From: Deltaproteobacteria bacterium HGW-Deltaproteobacteria-18
GTDB taxonomy: Bacteria; Desulfobacterota; Desulfovibrionia; Desulfovibrionales; Desulfomicrobiaceae
Length of the DNA: 64,000 bases
NCBI GenBank assembly: GCA_002841885.1
Contig: PHBE01000010.1
Location: forward strand, 1 to 64,000
Direction of reading: 5' to 3'
Position 1 is the stretch's first letter, and each line of letters opens with the position of its first letter. The notes under the pieces are model-generated. The model did no database searches. It saw only the letters and a program-made list of their open reading frames with translations, and was not told the DNA's origin. A program made the translations under genes and the position numbers. This document shows, in pieces, positions 36,645 to 46,834 of this stretch.

Positions 36645-37721
36645 TCACAGCAACGACCGAAGAGCCCTGCACCCCGCCTTGAAGGAAGTTCCGCTTCTGC
36701 TCCACAGCGTGGCGTGACCAACCTTGCGTCCGGGTCGCTGCGCCTTGCCGTAAAGATGGACATGCAGTCCGCGCAGCGCCAATAGCCCAGCCAGATCAGG
36801 CTGCTTTCCGATGAAATTGACCATGGCCGAAAGGCCGGTAACGGAAGTCTTGCCCAAAGGCAGCCCCACGATGGCCCGCAAGTGGTTCTCGAACTGGCTC
36901 GTCATGGATCCCTCGATGGTCCAGTGACCGGAGTTGTGCACCCGCGGCGCCATCTCATTGGCCAGCAGCGTGGACCCGACCTGAAAAAGCTCCAGAGCGA
37001 GCACCCCTACATAATTCATCTGTCTGAGAAGTTTTCCGGCCAACGCCTCTGCCTGCTTTTGCATCGGATCCTGCGGACAGCTCTTGGAAAAACGCAATAC
37101 CCCGTCATGGTGGACGTTTTCGCTTATCGGGTAAAACAGGATCTTGCCCGCCTGATCCCTCACACCAAGAATGGAAATTTCGCGTTCGAACGCGACCAGA
37201 CTCTCCAGCACCAGGGAAAACCCGCCCAGCATCTCCCACGCCCTGGCTACATCGTCACGGCTGCGCAGCACGAACTGCCCTTTTCCGTCATAGCCAAGAG
37301 TACGGGTCTTCAGCACGGCAGGCAGACCGATTTCCTCGATGGCAGCGTTCAGCGTCGCCAAGGAGTCCACCGTCCTGAAGGCAGGGACGGGAATGCCCAG
37401 TTTCTGGAATAACATTTTCTCGCGCAGTCTGTCCCCGGCACAGACCAGTGCCTGGGCGCCAGGGTGCACGGGCGTGATCTGAGAGAGAAATTCGATGCAT
37501 TCAAGAGGGATGTTCTCGAACTCGTAGGTGATGATGTCCACCCGCCGTGCGAATCGCGAGAGCATGACGCGGTCGGAATATTCCCCCCGCAGATGTTCGC
37601 CAAGAGGAGCGGCGCAGGGGTCGGGCGCGGGATCGTAGAACACGAAATCAAAACCCAGGGGCAGACCCGCCATGGCCAGCATGCGCGCAAGCTGCCCGCC
37701 TCCGAGCACGCCGACGATCAT
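36645..37721 (-). CDS. purK: N5-carboxyaminoimidazole ribonucleotide synthetase
   Basis: The 358-residue ATP-grasp enzyme converts AIR, ATP and bicarbonate to N5-CAIR in purine synthesis. Marks are [51 protein letters not shown] and LALELF, with AMVNFIG near the end. It overlaps purE by four bases, giving the usual purE-purK coupling in which PurE uses its unstable product. The C-terminal tail is slightly longer than average. Confidence 0.95.
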   Translation of the reverse strand: MIVGVLGGGQLARMLAMAGLPLGFDFVFYDPAPDPCAAPLGEHLRGEYSDRVMLSRFARRVDIITYEFENIPLECIEFLSQITPVHPGAQALVCAGDRLREKMLFQKLGIPVPAFRTVDSLATLNAAIEEIGLPAVLKTRTLGYDGKGQFVLRSRDDVARAWEMLGGFSLVLESLVAFEREISILGVRDQAGKILFYPISENVHHDGVLRFSKSCPQDPMQKQAEALAGKLLRQMNYVGVLALELFQVGSTLLANEMAPRVHNSGHWTIEGSMTSQFENHLRAIVGLPLGKTSVTGLSAMVNFIGKQPDLAGLLALRGLHVHLYGKAQRPGRKVGHATLWSRSGTSFKAGCRALRSLL

Positions 37722-38212
37722 TGCGGATCTCCCGGAACGGGATTGTCCAGGACGGTCTGCGCCTGCTTGCGCCTGAACTCCGCCAAAGCCTCCCGAATCC
37801 GCGGATGCTGCATACCGAGGATGGCCGCGGTCAGGAGCGCGGCGTTGACGGCTCCGGCCCTTCCGATGGCCATGGTTCCCACCGGCACCCCGGCGGGCAT
37901 CTGGGCGATGGAAAGCAGGGAGTCCATGCCGTTCAAGGCCTTGGAACGCACGGGCACCCCGATGACCGGAAGCAAAGTCATGGCCGCGGCCATGCCCGGC
38001 AGGTGGGCCGCGCCTCCGGCTCCGGCAATGATCACCTGCAGGCCGCGCGCCTCGGCTCCGGAAGCGTATTCAAAAAGCAGGTTCGGAGTCCTGTGCGCCG
38101 AAACCACCCGCGTCTCATGAGCGACCATCAGGATTTCCAGTGTCCGGGAACAGTGCTGCATCGTCTCCCAATCCGAGGAAGATCCCATGATAACACCGAC
38201 TAAAGGGGCCAT
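37718..38212 (-). CDS. purE: N5-carboxyaminoimidazole ribonucleotide mutase
   Basis: The 164-residue class I PurE has the CO2/AIR pocket motifs [32 protein letters not shown] and the loop [10 protein letters not shown]. It moves the carboxyl group from N5-CAIR to C4 of CAIR. The start MAPLVGV was preferred to a TTG four codons earlier because GGAG sits six to seven bases before it. It is the first gene of the purE-purK pair, divergent from a LysR regulator. Confidence 0.95.
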   Translation of the reverse strand: MAPLVGVIMGSSSDWETMQHCSRTLEILMVAHETRVVSAHRTPNLLFEYASGAEARGLQVIIAGAGGAAHLPGMAAAMTLLPVIGVPVRSKALNGMDSLLSIAQMPAGVPVGTMAIGRAGAVNAALLTAAILGMQHPRIREALAEFRRKQAQTVLDNPVPGDPQ

Positions 38213-38422
38213 ATTGTGCTCCAATGATTTATTACGATGTCATGCCGGACAAAGCCGGAAAGAGGGGCATGGCCATGCCGAAATGTTTCGGAAACACGGC
38301 AAATACCATGATCTCCCGGCCACCTGATCATTTGCACCCACCTACTTGTCTATTTTCAGCAGCAAGTATATTCGTATTTAATGGATTAATTGTTCGTGAA
38401 AAACTGACAACAAGCGACGGGC

Positions 38423-39313
38423 ATGCTCAACTACAAGCAACTCTACTATTTCTGGAATGTGGCCACGGCAGGCGGCATCAGGCGCGCGGCCGAACGCATG
38501 CACCTGACGCCGCAGACGCTCAGTGGGCAGATCGGCGAACTGGAACGGGACCTTGGCGTCAAGCTCTTCGTCCGCTCGGGACGAAGGCTCGAAATCACCG
38601 AGTCGGGCAAACTCGCCCTGGCCCGCGCCGACGAAATCTTTCAGATCGGCAATGAGCTGACCGAGATGCTGCGGGCCTCCCCTCCGGAAGAGGCCTTGCC
38701 CTTCCGCGTCGGTCTGGCGGATTCGGTTCCCAAGTCCATCGCCTTCCGCCTCCTGGCTCCGGCCTTCGAACTCGCCACTCCCATCCGGCTTTTCTGTCAC
38801 CGGGACAGGCCGGAAAATCTGTTTGCCGAATTGGCCGTACACAGGCTCGAACTTGTCATCGCCGACCAGCAGTTGCCTTCCGGACTCGGTGTAAAGGCTT
38901 TCAACCATCCCCTTGGCAACTGTTCGATGACATTTTTCGGGGTTCCGGACCTTGCCAGGCGCTACCGGCCGGATTTTCCGCGCTCCCTGGAAGGTGCGCC
39001 AATGCTCATGCCGGCGGGAAGCGCACGCGGCGCGCTGGGCGGGTGGTTTGCCGAACACGGAATTCATCCGCATGTGGTGGGGGAATTCGACGACACGGCG
39101 CTCCTGAAAACCTTCGGCCAGGCTGGCCTTGGGCTCTTTCCGGCGCCAAGCGTGATGAGGGAGGAAGTCCGGCGAATCTACGAAGTGGATGTGGTGGGGG
39201 AGGCGACAGACCTCGACGTGCGCTATTTCGCCATTTCAGCGGAAAGACGTCTCAAGCATCCTGCCGTCATGGCCGTGAGCGAGCATGCGCGGCAGAATCT
39301 CTTCGGCGGCTGA
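38423..39313 (+). CDS. LysR-family regulator, NhaR-like
   Basis: The 296-residue protein begins with a winged-helix domain (MLNYKQLYYFWNVATAGGI, LTPQTLSGQIGELERDLGVKLFVR) and is followed by a substrate-binding domain with the NhaR-type second half (FFGVPDLARRY, FDDTALLKTFGQAGLGLF). NhaR in enterics activates the NhaA sodium/proton antiporter in response to Na+. No antiporter is next to it; it is divergent from purE, with about 210 bases between, and may control itself or a distant target. Confidence 0.85.
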   Translation: MLNYKQLYYFWNVATAGGIRRAAERMHLTPQTLSGQIGELERDLGVKLFVRSGRRLEITESGKLALARADEIFQIGNELTEMLRASPPEEALPFRVGLADSVPKSIAFRLLAPAFELATPIRLFCHRDRPENLFAELAVHRLELVIADQQLPSGLGVKAFNHPLGNCSMTFFGVPDLARRYRPDFPRSLEGAPMLMPAGSARGALGGWFAEHGIHPHVVGEFDDTALLKTFGQAGLGLFPAPSVMREEVRRIYEVDVVGEATDLDVRYFAISAERRLKHPAVMAVSEHARQNLFGG

Positions 39314-39440
39314 AAAGGCCCTCGGCCGATCTGCAACCGAAAATGATCCGGGAGGTGATGAATCCGAGCGAAACTCGGGGACAGGCTGGACCGACCTGAC
39401 CAAAAACCAGGGGGCGTATCCTGAATCGGGGTATTGACGC

Positions 39441-39462
39441 CGGGGATGCCTTGGCATCCCCG
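39441..39462. terminator. stem-loop between convergent genes
   Basis: CGGGGATGCC pairs with GGCATCCCCG across two bases. It lies between the convergent LysR and TPR-lipoprotein genes, 130 bases after the LysR stop and close to the TPR stop. T tracts are poor, so it is a weak terminator candidate. Confidence 0.45.
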
Positions 39463-39467
39463 GGGCA

Positions 39468-40232
39468 TCACTGCAGAAAATCCAGATAATCCCGCGCGGA
39501 CTTGGCTTCCCCGGATTTGGGATATTCCTTGACGATACGCGCAAAAAGCTCCCTGGCTTCCGTCGTCTTGCCCATGCGCACCTGATGCTCAGCCAGAGCC
39601 AGAAGGGTGGAGGCACTGTCCATGTCCGCCTCCAGACCGCTTTTGAGCACCGACTCGGCGTCATCAAGTCGGTTCTGAGCCACAAACGCATCCGCCAGCA
39701 GCTTGTAGGCCGGGATATAGCGCCAGTTGCGTGCCAGGGCCTTGCGCCCGAATTCCTCGGCTTCCCGGGCCCGACCCTGGCGCAGCAGGAGCACGCCCAG
39801 ATTGTAGGCGGGGAACTCGGGAGTGACATAGGTCAGGATGCTGAGCGCCTTGCGATACGCGGCCTCGGCCTCGCTATCCCGCCCCAGGGCTTCCTCGACC
39901 TTGCCCAGATTGTTCCAGGCCTCGCCGAAATTGTCGTCGATCTCGACGGCCCTTGCGAACCCGTCCCGGGCCTGCTCAAGTTCCTGCAGCCCGATGTAGA
40001 TCATGCCCGAATCAAAATGATATCGCGACAGATGGCTGGCCGCTGACTCCACCTGCAGGAGTTCCTGCAAGGCCAACTGGGGCTGATCGCTGTTGATGTA
40101 GGATTCGATCAGGTTGAAGCGCAGATCCACTTCCCTGGAGCCCATATCCGATGACGCGCCCCTGGAAGTCCCGCGGGCTCCGCATCCAGCAAGGACAAAG
40201 CATAAAACGAGAACCATCGTGCATGTCTTCAT
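39468..40232 (-). CDS. TPR-repeat lipoprotein (PilW/PilF-like)
   Basis: The 254-residue protein has a lipoprotein signal (MKTCTMVLVLCFVLAGCGA, lipobox LAGC) and then five to six tetratricopeptide helices pairs: YHFDSGMIYIGLQELEQA, AWNNLGKVEEALGRDSEAEAAY, AYNLGVLLLRQGRAREAEEFG, AYKLLADAFVAQNRLDDAE. The architecture resembles PilF/PilW pilotins and periplasmic assembly factors, but no pilus genes are near. The start MKTCTM was chosen because it creates the signal. It is the last gene of a long leftward run; about 40 bases separate it from hisG. Confidence 0.8.
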   Translation of the reverse strand: MKTCTMVLVLCFVLAGCGARGTSRGASSDMGSREVDLRFNLIESYINSDQPQLALQELLQVESAASHLSRYHFDSGMIYIGLQELEQARDGFARAVEIDDNFGEAWNNLGKVEEALGRDSEAEAAYRKALSILTYVTPEFPAYNLGVLLLRQGRAREAEEFGRKALARNWRYIPAYKLLADAFVAQNRLDDAESVLKSGLEADMDSASTLLALAEHQVRMGKTTEARELFARIVKEYPKSGEAKSARDYLDFLQ

Positions 40233-40272
40233 GGCCGTGTTCCTTGACAGCCCCCTTTTGGGGGCTCTCGGA

Positions 40273-41154
40273 TTAGATGACCTTGTTGAGGGAGTACTCG
40301 ATGATGGCCTGAGCACCCACCGACTGCAGCTTCGGCACCAGATCCCGGACCTGGCAGGTCTCGACCACGGTCTCGATGGACAGCCAGTCGGAGTTGTGCA
40401 GGTGGGCGATGGTCGGGGAGTTCATGCTCGGCAGAAGCGCCATGACCTTGTCCACGACATCGGCCGGAGCGTTCATTTTAAGGGCCACCAGCTTGTCGGC
40501 CCTGAGCGCGCCCTGCAGGAGGGTGTTCATGTTCTCGATCTTGGCCCGCTTCCAGGGATCCTTCCAGGACTCCTTGTTGGCGATGAGCTGGGTGTTGGTC
40601 TGCAACAGCTCGGCGATGATGCGCAGGCCGTGGGCCTTGATGGTCGTGCCCGTCTCGGTGATCTCGACGATGGCATCAACCAGACCTTCGACGACCTTGG
40701 CCTCGGTGGCGCCCCAGGAATATTCGACCTCGACGGGGATTCCCGCTTCCTCGAAATAACGCTTGGTGAAGCTCAAAAATTCCGTGGCGATCTTTTTCCC
40801 GGCCAGATCTTCGGGCCGCCTGTACGGAGAGTCGCCGGCCACGGCCAGCACCCACTTGGCCGGACGATTGCTGGCCTTGGAATAAATGAGGTCGTCCACG
40901 ATGACCACGTCCGACTGGTTCTCGAGGATCCAATCCTTGCCTGTCAGGCCTGCGTCAAGCAGACCGTTTTCCACGTAGCGGGCCATTTCCTGGGCCCGGC
41001 ACAGTGAGCAGGTCAGTTCAGGGTCGTTTATTTCCGGGAAGTAGTTCCGGTGGTGCGAGGTCACCTTCCAGCCGGCCTTGGCGAAAAGCTTGACTGTGGC
41101 CTCTTCCAGGGAACCCTTCGGTATCCCGATGCGCATCTGTTTTCCATCAACCAT
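40273..41154 (-). CDS. hisG: ATP phosphoribosyltransferase, long form
   Basis: The 293-residue enzyme performs the first step of histidine synthesis from ATP and PRPP. Marks are [18 protein letters not shown], the [17 protein letters not shown] region with its PRPP loop, and a C-terminal ACT-like regulatory domain ([26 protein letters not shown], in parts), so this is the long, histidine-inhibited type that needs no HisZ. Its ATG overlaps the hisI stop by one base and GGAGG lies in the end of hisI. Confidence 0.95.
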   Translation of the reverse strand: MVDGKQMRIGIPKGSLEEATVKLFAKAGWKVTSHHRNYFPEINDPELTCSLCRAQEMARYVENGLLDAGLTGKDWILENQSDVVIVDDLIYSKASNRPAKWVLAVAGDSPYRRPEDLAGKKIATEFLSFTKRYFEEAGIPVEVEYSWGATEAKVVEGLVDAIVEITETGTTIKAHGLRIIAELLQTNTQLIANKESWKDPWKRAKIENMNTLLQGALRADKLVALKMNAPADVVDKVMALLPSMNSPTIAHLHNSDWLSIETVVETCQVRDLVPKLQSVGAQAIIEYSLNKVI

Positions 41155-41531
41155 TATTTGTAAACCTCCTTGGGATCGAACACCATGGGGGAGCAGTCCG
41201 TCCACCGCCCCTGTGCGTCTCGTTCACGATAAAAGCAACTTCTGCGGCCCGTGTGACAGGCCGCCCCGCCGATCTGCTCGACCTGAACCAGCACGGTGTC
41301 CCGGTCGCAGTCCATTCTTATGGAGCGCACCTTCTGCACATGCCCGGAAGTGCCGCCCTTGTGCCACAGCGTTTTCCGGCTGCGGCTGTAATAATGCACC
41401 TCGCCGGTTCGCAAGGTCTCGTTCCAGGCTTCTTCGTTCATGTAGGCGAGCATGAGCACTTCGCCGCTTGCCGCCTCCTGGGCGATGACCGGGATAAGGC
41501 CACCGCATTTATCAAAATCAGGCTGTTCCAT
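41154..41531 (-). CDS. hisI: phosphoribosyl-AMP cyclohydrolase
   Basis: The 125-residue enzyme opens the purine ring of PR-AMP, the third step of histidine synthesis. Motifs [24 protein letters not shown] and [16 protein letters not shown] are typical; zinc/magnesium-binding Asp/Cys occur in [11 protein letters not shown] and [12 protein letters not shown]. It is the single-domain form (no HisE). It is coupled to hisG by a one-base overlap. Confidence 0.95.
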   Translation of the reverse strand: MEQPDFDKCGGLIPVIAQEAASGEVLMLAYMNEEAWNETLRTGEVHYYSRSRKTLWHKGGTSGHVQKVRSIRMDCDRDTVLVQVEQIGGAACHTGRRSCFYRERDAQGRWTDCSPMVFDPKEVYK

Positions 41532-41541
41532 TGTTTGGTCC

Positions 41542-42600
41542 TTACTTGCTCGTCGTCGAATTCATGCGGCCCTGAGCCTCGGTCTTGAGCTGACCGCAGG
41601 CAGCCGCGATATCCTGCCCCTTGCTCTTGCGCAAGGTCACGGTGAAGCCCTTCTTGCGCAGGAGCGCCTCGAAAGCCAACACATCCTCGGGCGCCGGGGC
41701 GGCATACTCTATGCCCGGACCCGGATTGTAGGCGATGAGATTGATCTTGCATTTCAGGTGCGAAAGCAACCGCACCAGCTGCCGGGCATGCTGGAGGCTG
41801 TCGTTCACCCCTTTGATCAGAATGTATTCGATGGTCACCCGCTCCCGGGCCTTGAGCTCAAGGCCCTGCAGGGTCTCGATCAGCTCTTCGATGGGCCAAC
41901 GTGCGGCCCCAGGCATGAGCTGTTCACGGATCTCCTGGGTCGGGGCATGCAGGGAGATGGCCGGCAGGGCCAGACCTTCGACCCCGAAGACGTCCATCCT
42001 GCCCTTGATGGCGCAGGTCGAGAGCGTGATGCGCCGCCGCGAAAATTCAAGGCCCTCGCTGTTGGAGAGGATCTGCAGGCTGCGCCGCACCTCGTCCCAG
42101 TTGGTGAGGGGCTCGCCCATGCCCATGTAGACCAGATTCTTCACTTCATCGCCCAGACCGTGGGTGCGCAGATAATCCCTGGCCACGAGCACCTGGGCCG
42201 CGATCTCCCCGCCAGTCATGTTGCGGGAAAAGCCCATGAGCCCCGTGCTGCAGAACGTGCAGCCCATGGGACAACCGATCTGGCAGGACAGGCACTGGGT
42301 GAAGCGCTCTCTGTCCGGAATGAGCACGGTCTCGACCAATGCCCCGTCAGCCAGGCGCAGCAGCAGCTTGACCGTCCCGTCGCTGCTGGTCTGGACCTCG
42401 TGCACTTCCGGCCAGACCAGCGCCCACTCGCGCATGAGCTGCTCCCTGAAATCCCTGGCCAGGTTGGTCATGGCCGAAAACTCGCGCACGCCCTTGCGCC
42501 ACAGCCATTGCCACAGCTGGCGTGCCCGAAAGCCCTGATGGCCCATGGCCAGCACGGCCTCTTCGAGTTCGGGGCAGGTCAGTTCAAGAATGTTGCGCAT
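41542..42600 (-). CDS. rlmN: dual-specificity rRNA/tRNA (adenine-C2) methyltransferase RlmN
   Basis: The 352-residue radical-SAM enzyme methylates A2503 of 23S rRNA and A37 of some tRNAs. It has the cluster motif [11 protein letters not shown], the GEPLTNWD and [10 protein letters not shown] segments, the PAISLHAP substrate motif, and a C-terminal Cys (DIAAACGQL) that carries the methyl intermediate. The start MRNILEL was chosen by family length. It ends ten bases before hisI. Confidence 0.95.
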   Translation of the reverse strand: MRNILELTCPELEEAVLAMGHQGFRARQLWQWLWRKGVREFSAMTNLARDFREQLMREWALVWPEVHEVQTSSDGTVKLLLRLADGALVETVLIPDRERFTQCLSCQIGCPMGCTFCSTGLMGFSRNMTGGEIAAQVLVARDYLRTHGLGDEVKNLVYMGMGEPLTNWDEVRRSLQILSNSEGLEFSRRRITLSTCAIKGRMDVFGVEGLALPAISLHAPTQEIREQLMPGAARWPIEELIETLQGLELKARERVTIEYILIKGVNDSLQHARQLVRLLSHLKCKINLIAYNPGPGIEYAAPAPEDVLAFEALLRKKGFTVTLRKSKGQDIAAACGQLKTEAQGRMNSTTSK

Positions 42601-42695
42601 GATGCTCCACTGTCTGGAATCGCAAAGGCACAAAGGGCGTCACATTGCCGCCCCTCGTGCCTTCGGCAGGAAACGAACTCTAGGAACCGGGGAAC

Positions 42696-44018
42696 CTAGA
42701 GCTGCTCCTTGGCTTTGTAGGCGACCACGAAACGCTCGGCTTCTTCGAGGGTGTTCACGTCGCCGGAAATCTGGGCCTGAAGCAGGTTGTCGCGAATCAG
42801 GCCTACGGCCGGGCCGGGCTTGATGCGCGCGATGTCCATGATCTGCTTGCCGTTCAGCAGGGGTTCGAGCAGCTCCTCACGGATGTCCGCGCGCTCCAGC
42901 ATCTTCATGTTGTGATTGAATTCCGTATAGTTGGCATTTCTGGCCTTGATATCGGCCCGGGCCATCTCGATAAGGCGCGGATAGTCGTCCACAGCCTTGA
43001 AGCGGCGGATGCCCTTGTCCGTCAACATGAAGTGAAAACGCATGTGGTTGCGGACCAGATTCACGGTCATGTCCACTTCCTCGGTGTTGAGGCGCAGACG
43101 CTTCAGAATCTTGCGCGCAACCTTGGCGCCGATGCGATGGTGCTGGTAGAAGGTGGTGCGCCCCTCATAGACTTCACCGGCATAGAGCTTGCCGCAATTG
43201 AGGAAGAGGCAACCCAGGGTGCCGTACCAGTCGTAGGGCAGTTCTTCGGGGTAACGCTGCATGACCTTCAGGGTGTGTTCCCAGATGGACACAGGCCCGG
43301 TCTCCTCGTCGAAAACCTGAAAGATCCGGCTCAGGGCCGCAAGCTCCGGCACCAACCCGTGCAGGATCATGGAGTCGAAAAGCAGTTCGGCGAAACGCCA
43401 CATGTTCTCGGCTTCGACCTTGCGCCATTCGTCCATGATGTCCGTGACCGAGACATAATCAAGCACCCGGCGCGAGGCGCGGATGATGGACATCCAGGAA
43501 TTCTCCTCGATGGGCAGATGGTAGTTGGCCGAGAAGCGCAGGGCGCGGATGGCCCGCAGATAATCGTGCTTGAGGGTCTCGTCGGGGATGCCCTGAAACT
43601 TGACCTGACCGCCGGAAATGTTCTCGAAACCGTCGTACACGTCGCGGGAGCGAGGAATGAACGGGCAGGCAAGGCTCACCGGAAAGCCTTCGTCCTTGTC
43701 GAGCTTTCTGAGCATGTTGGACGTAATCTGGGCAACGCAGGCCTCGGGATGGGAGGCATCGGCCATGTCGGCAGGATGAAAGAGAAAGGTCGCGCTTCCC
43801 TGGTTCATCCTGGCCACGATATCCCCGCTGCCGGCGGAAATTTCGGGAAAAAGATTTTTGAGCCCGGCAAGGTCGATATCCGTGCAGATCTCCACCTCGG
43901 CATCCTTGGATGTTCCAAGAATCTTGCTCTGCAGCGCGGCGTTGATGACGTAGGCGTCATAGCCGTTGCGCATGATGGTTTTACAGATGGAGGCGGCTTC
44001 TTTTATCGGCTGAGGCAT
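42696..44018 (-). CDS. CCA-adding enzyme/poly(A) polymerase and HD-domain relative with degenerate active sites
   Basis: The 440-residue protein has the fold order of bacterial class II tRNA nucleotidyltransferases fused to an HD domain: nucleotidyltransferase start (NGYDAYVINAALQSKIL), the arginine helix LRAIRALRF (154-162), a helical body and the HD region (WEHT at 246-249, HHRIGA at 293-298). But the usual GGxVRD is replaced by INAALQ (25-30), the two catalytic Asp of DxD appear as EVE (41-43), and HD in the expected LLHDIGK is LFLNCGK (271-277). So both nucleotidyl transfer and HD phosphohydrolase activity should be impaired. The frame is intact with AAGGAGACC before the ATG, so it is probably kept for RNA binding or another role. 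Confidence 0.8.
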   Translation of the reverse strand: MPQPIKEAASICKTIMRNGYDAYVINAALQSKILGTSKDAEVEICTDIDLAGLKNLFPEISAGSGDIVARMNQGSATFLFHPADMADASHPEACVAQITSNMLRKLDKDEGFPVSLACPFIPRSRDVYDGFENISGGQVKFQGIPDETLKHDYLRAIRALRFSANYHLPIEENSWMSIIRASRRVLDYVSVTDIMDEWRKVEAENMWRFAELLFDSMILHGLVPELAALSRIFQVFDEETGPVSIWEHTLKVMQRYPEELPYDWYGTLGCLFLNCGKLYAGEVYEGRTTFYQHHRIGAKVARKILKRLRLNTEEVDMTVNLVRNHMRFHFMLTDKGIRRFKAVDDYPRLIEMARADIKARNANYTEFNHNMKMLERADIREELLEPLLNGKQIMDIARIKPGPAVGLIRDNLLQAQISGDVNTLEEAERFVVAYKAKEQL

Positions 44019-44078
44019 CAAGGTCTCCTTGAATGGTCGTTTTCGTGAAAAGGTTTGCACCGGATAATCAGATGCAAT

Positions 44079-45452
44079 CTAAATATCTTCATCTTTTTCC
44101 CCCGCCTTGGTCAAGCGGTAGCGGAACTGCCGGAAGTTGAGACCGACCATCTCCGCGGCCCGCCCTTTGTGCCCGCCGCAGCGCCGTAGCGCCTCGGAAA
44201 TGACCTTGTGCTCGTGCACGGCGAGATATTCGTCGAGGGTCATCTGCCCGGACAGGACTTTCTGGATTCCTCCATCCTGCTCGGTGGAAGTGATTTTCTC
44301 GTAGATGACCAGGGAATCCGCCGTGACGGTATCTCCTGGCTCAAGGGCCACGGCCCGCTCCACGATGTTTTCGAGTTCCCGGACGTTGCCGGGGTATCCG
44401 TAGGCAAGGAGCTTCTTGCGCGCTTCGGCGGTGAAGCCTCGCAACTGGCGCTTCTGGGCGCGGCAGGCCTTTTCCAGAAAATGCTCGGCCAGGGTCAGCG
44501 CGTCGTCCCCCCGTTCGCGCAGGGGCGGAAGATGGACCTTTACTCCGCTCAGGCGATAATAGAGATCCTCGCGGAAATCGCCGTCGGCCACGCTCTGCTC
44601 GACATTGCGATTGGTGGCCGCAATGATGCGCACATCAGAGCGCAGCTCTTCTGTGCCGCCGAGGGGAATGAAGCAGCGCTCCTGCACGTAGCGCAGAAGC
44701 TTGACCTGGGTGGAATGGGCCAATTCGCCCACCTCGTCCAAAAAAAGGGTCCCGCCCTCGGCCATTTCAAGGAGGCCTTTCTTGGCCCGGTCGGCGCCGG
44801 TGAAAGCGCCCTTGCGGTAGCCGAACAGCTCGCTCTCCACCAGATTGTCCGGCAGGCCGCCGCAGTTGATGGCCAGGAACGGATGCTTGGCACGCTGGCT
44901 CTGGCTGTGGATGCAACGGGCGAAAAGCTCCTTGCCCGTACCCGACTCGCCGGTCACGAGCACGCTGATGTTTGTCGGGGCGATGCGCCGCACCAGGTCG
45001 AAGACGGCCTGCATCTGCTGGCTCCCGCCTATGATCTCGCCGTACTGCTTGCTGATCTGCCCCTTGAGCCAGTCGTTTTCCTCCTTGAGGCGGGCCGTCT
45101 CAAGGGTGCGCTCCACCGTGTAGAGCAGGTCGTCGAGCTCGAAGGGCTTGGAGATGTAGTCCTTGGCGCCGTGCTTCATGGCCGTGATGGCGCTCTTGGC
45201 GTCGGCATAGGCCGTAACCATGAGCACGGGCACATCCGCCCAGGTCTCACGGATGCGGATCAGCAGATCGATCCCGCTTTCCCGGCCCAGACGCAGGTCC
45301 AGGAGGATGAGGCCGATGGAATGTTGGTGCAGCACGGCCAAGGCCGCAGCCGAATCGGGCGCCGTCCAGACCGAATGCCCCTTCTTGATCAGGGCGATCT
45401 CCAGAACCTCACGCAGGCTCAGGTCGTCATCTACGATAAGTATGTTGGCCAT
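44079..45452 (-). CDS. NtrC-family sigma-54-dependent response regulator
   Basis: The 457-residue protein has a receiver domain (DDD at 8-10, phosphoacceptor Asp52 in ILLDLRLG), an AAA+ domain with Walker A GESGTGKE and the sigma-54 contact loop GAFTGA ([16 protein letters not shown]) and GGTLFLDEV, and a Fis-type DNA-binding tail ([22 protein letters not shown]). The tail is like PilR/ActR-type activators. No histidine kinase is next to it. It activates promoters of the -24/-12 type after phosphorylation. It lies between pyrC and the degenerate nucleotidyltransferase. Confidence 0.93.
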   Translation of the reverse strand: MANILIVDDDLSLREVLEIALIKKGHSVWTAPDSAAALAVLHQHSIGLILLDLRLGRESGIDLLIRIRETWADVPVLMVTAYADAKSAITAMKHGAKDYISKPFELDDLLYTVERTLETARLKEENDWLKGQISKQYGEIIGGSQQMQAVFDLVRRIAPTNISVLVTGESGTGKELFARCIHSQSQRAKHPFLAINCGGLPDNLVESELFGYRKGAFTGADRAKKGLLEMAEGGTLFLDEVGELAHSTQVKLLRYVQERCFIPLGGTEELRSDVRIIAATNRNVEQSVADGDFREDLYYRLSGVKVHLPPLRERGDDALTLAEHFLEKACRAQKRQLRGFTAEARKKLLAYGYPGNVRELENIVERAVALEPGDTVTADSLVIYEKITSTEQDGGIQKVLSGQMTLDEYLAVHEHKVISEALRRCGGHKGRAAEMVGLNFRQFRYRLTKAGEKDEDI

Positions 45453-45498
45453 TATCTTCTCGTGCTCCCTGCCTGCAAAATCGGTTCAGGCCCACTCG

Positions 45499-46812
45499 TC
45501 ACGAACGTTTCAGGGTTAACGTATCCAGCCTGGAAAAAACGGCCCGGCCGCCAAGAAAATGAGCCATGACCCGGCCGGGAATCTCCTTGTCCAGGCAGGG
45601 CGTGTTCTTGCCCTTGGACAGGAGGGCCCCGGCCGTGGCCACCCAGGCCAGGTCAGGGTCGAAAAGCACAAAGTCCGCAGGGTCGCCGGGTTGCATGCGG
45701 TTGGCGGGCAGGCCGAAAATGGAGGCCGTGTTCCAGCACCACAGACGGCTTATGTCGGCAAAATCAAGCTCCCCGCTGCGCACCAGTTCATAGGTCAGGG
45801 ACAGGGCCGTATCCAGGCCGGAAATGCCGCTGGGCGCATCGGCGAAAGTCACTTCCTTTTCGTGGGCCGCATGGGGTGCGTGGTCCGTGACCAGGATGTC
45901 GATGACTCCCGTACGCACGGCCTGGCGCAGGGCCAGCACATCGTCGCGGGTGCGCAGGGGCGGGTTGACACGCACGCTGGTGTCGTAGCCCTCGACCCTG
46001 GATTCGTCCCAGAGCAGGTAGTGCGGGCAGGTTTCCGCCGTGACCTTGACGCCGCGCTCCTTGGCCCCGGCGATGAGTTCCACCGACTGGCGGCAGCTGA
46101 TGTGGGCCAGATGGATGGGCAGGTCCAGGTAGGAGGCCAGCAGGATGTCGCGGGCGACCTGCATGGCTTCGGACACGGTCGGGATGCCCTTGAGGCCCAG
46201 ACGGCTCGAAACCTCGCCCTCGTTCATGACGCCGCCCGACCCCAGCCAGGGGTCCTCGCAGTGATCGATGACTTTCAGGCCGTAATCCGCCGCATATTCC
46301 ATGGCCCGCCGGAAAAGCTCCGTGTTCTCGACAGGCAGGCCGTCGTTGGACAACGCCACGCATCCGGCCCGGGCCAGCTCCCCGGCGGCGGCCAGCTCCT
46401 TGCCCTTGAGGCCCACGGTCAGCGCGCCGACAGGTCGGACCCAGGGGCCGTGCGCAAAGCTCTCGGCGGCTTTTTGCAGCATGAAGCGGGTCACTGAGGC
46501 ATTGTCGTTGACGGGACTGGTATTGGCCATGGCCATGACCTGCCCGAACCCGCCCCCAGCCGCAGCTGACAGGCCCGAGGCGATGTCCTCCTTGTATTCC
46601 TGGCCGGGTTCGCGCAGATGCACGTGGGCGTCGATGAGGCTCGGCAGGAGGCTCAGTCCGGCGGCATCGACGATCTGGGTCCCGGACATGCCTTCAGGAG
46701 CGGCGACGGTTCCGGCCTCGGCCAGTTCGAGCACACGGCCTTCGCCGATGAAGAGGTCGCAGCTGCGATCTTCCCAGAAAACATTGCGAATCAGACAATC
46801 TACATGTGCCAT
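45499..46812 (-). CDS. pyrC: dihydroorotase
   Basis: The 437-residue amidohydrolase cyclises carbamoyl aspartate in pyrimidine synthesis. The metal site includes DAHVHLREPG and VIDHCED, with TAETCPHYLLWDES and DHAPHAAHEKE later. The size and motifs are of the class I (long) type, as commonly found beside pyrB in deltaproteobacteria. It starts 22 bases after pyrB and is probably co-transcribed with it. Confidence 0.95.
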   Translation of the reverse strand: MAHVDCLIRNVFWEDRSCDLFIGEGRVLELAEAGTVAAPEGMSGTQIVDAAGLSLLPSLIDAHVHLREPGQEYKEDIASGLSAAAGGGFGQVMAMANTSPVNDNASVTRFMLQKAAESFAHGPWVRPVGALTVGLKGKELAAAGELARAGCVALSNDGLPVENTELFRRAMEYAADYGLKVIDHCEDPWLGSGGVMNEGEVSSRLGLKGIPTVSEAMQVARDILLASYLDLPIHLAHISCRQSVELIAGAKERGVKVTAETCPHYLLWDESRVEGYDTSVRVNPPLRTRDDVLALRQAVRTGVIDILVTDHAPHAAHEKEVTFADAPSGISGLDTALSLTYELVRSGELDFADISRLWCWNTASIFGLPANRMQPGDPADFVLFDPDLAWVATAGALLSKGKNTPCLDKEIPGRVMAHFLGGRAVFSRLDTLTLKRS

Positions 46813-46834
46813 GGTACCACCGTCTTAAAATTTA

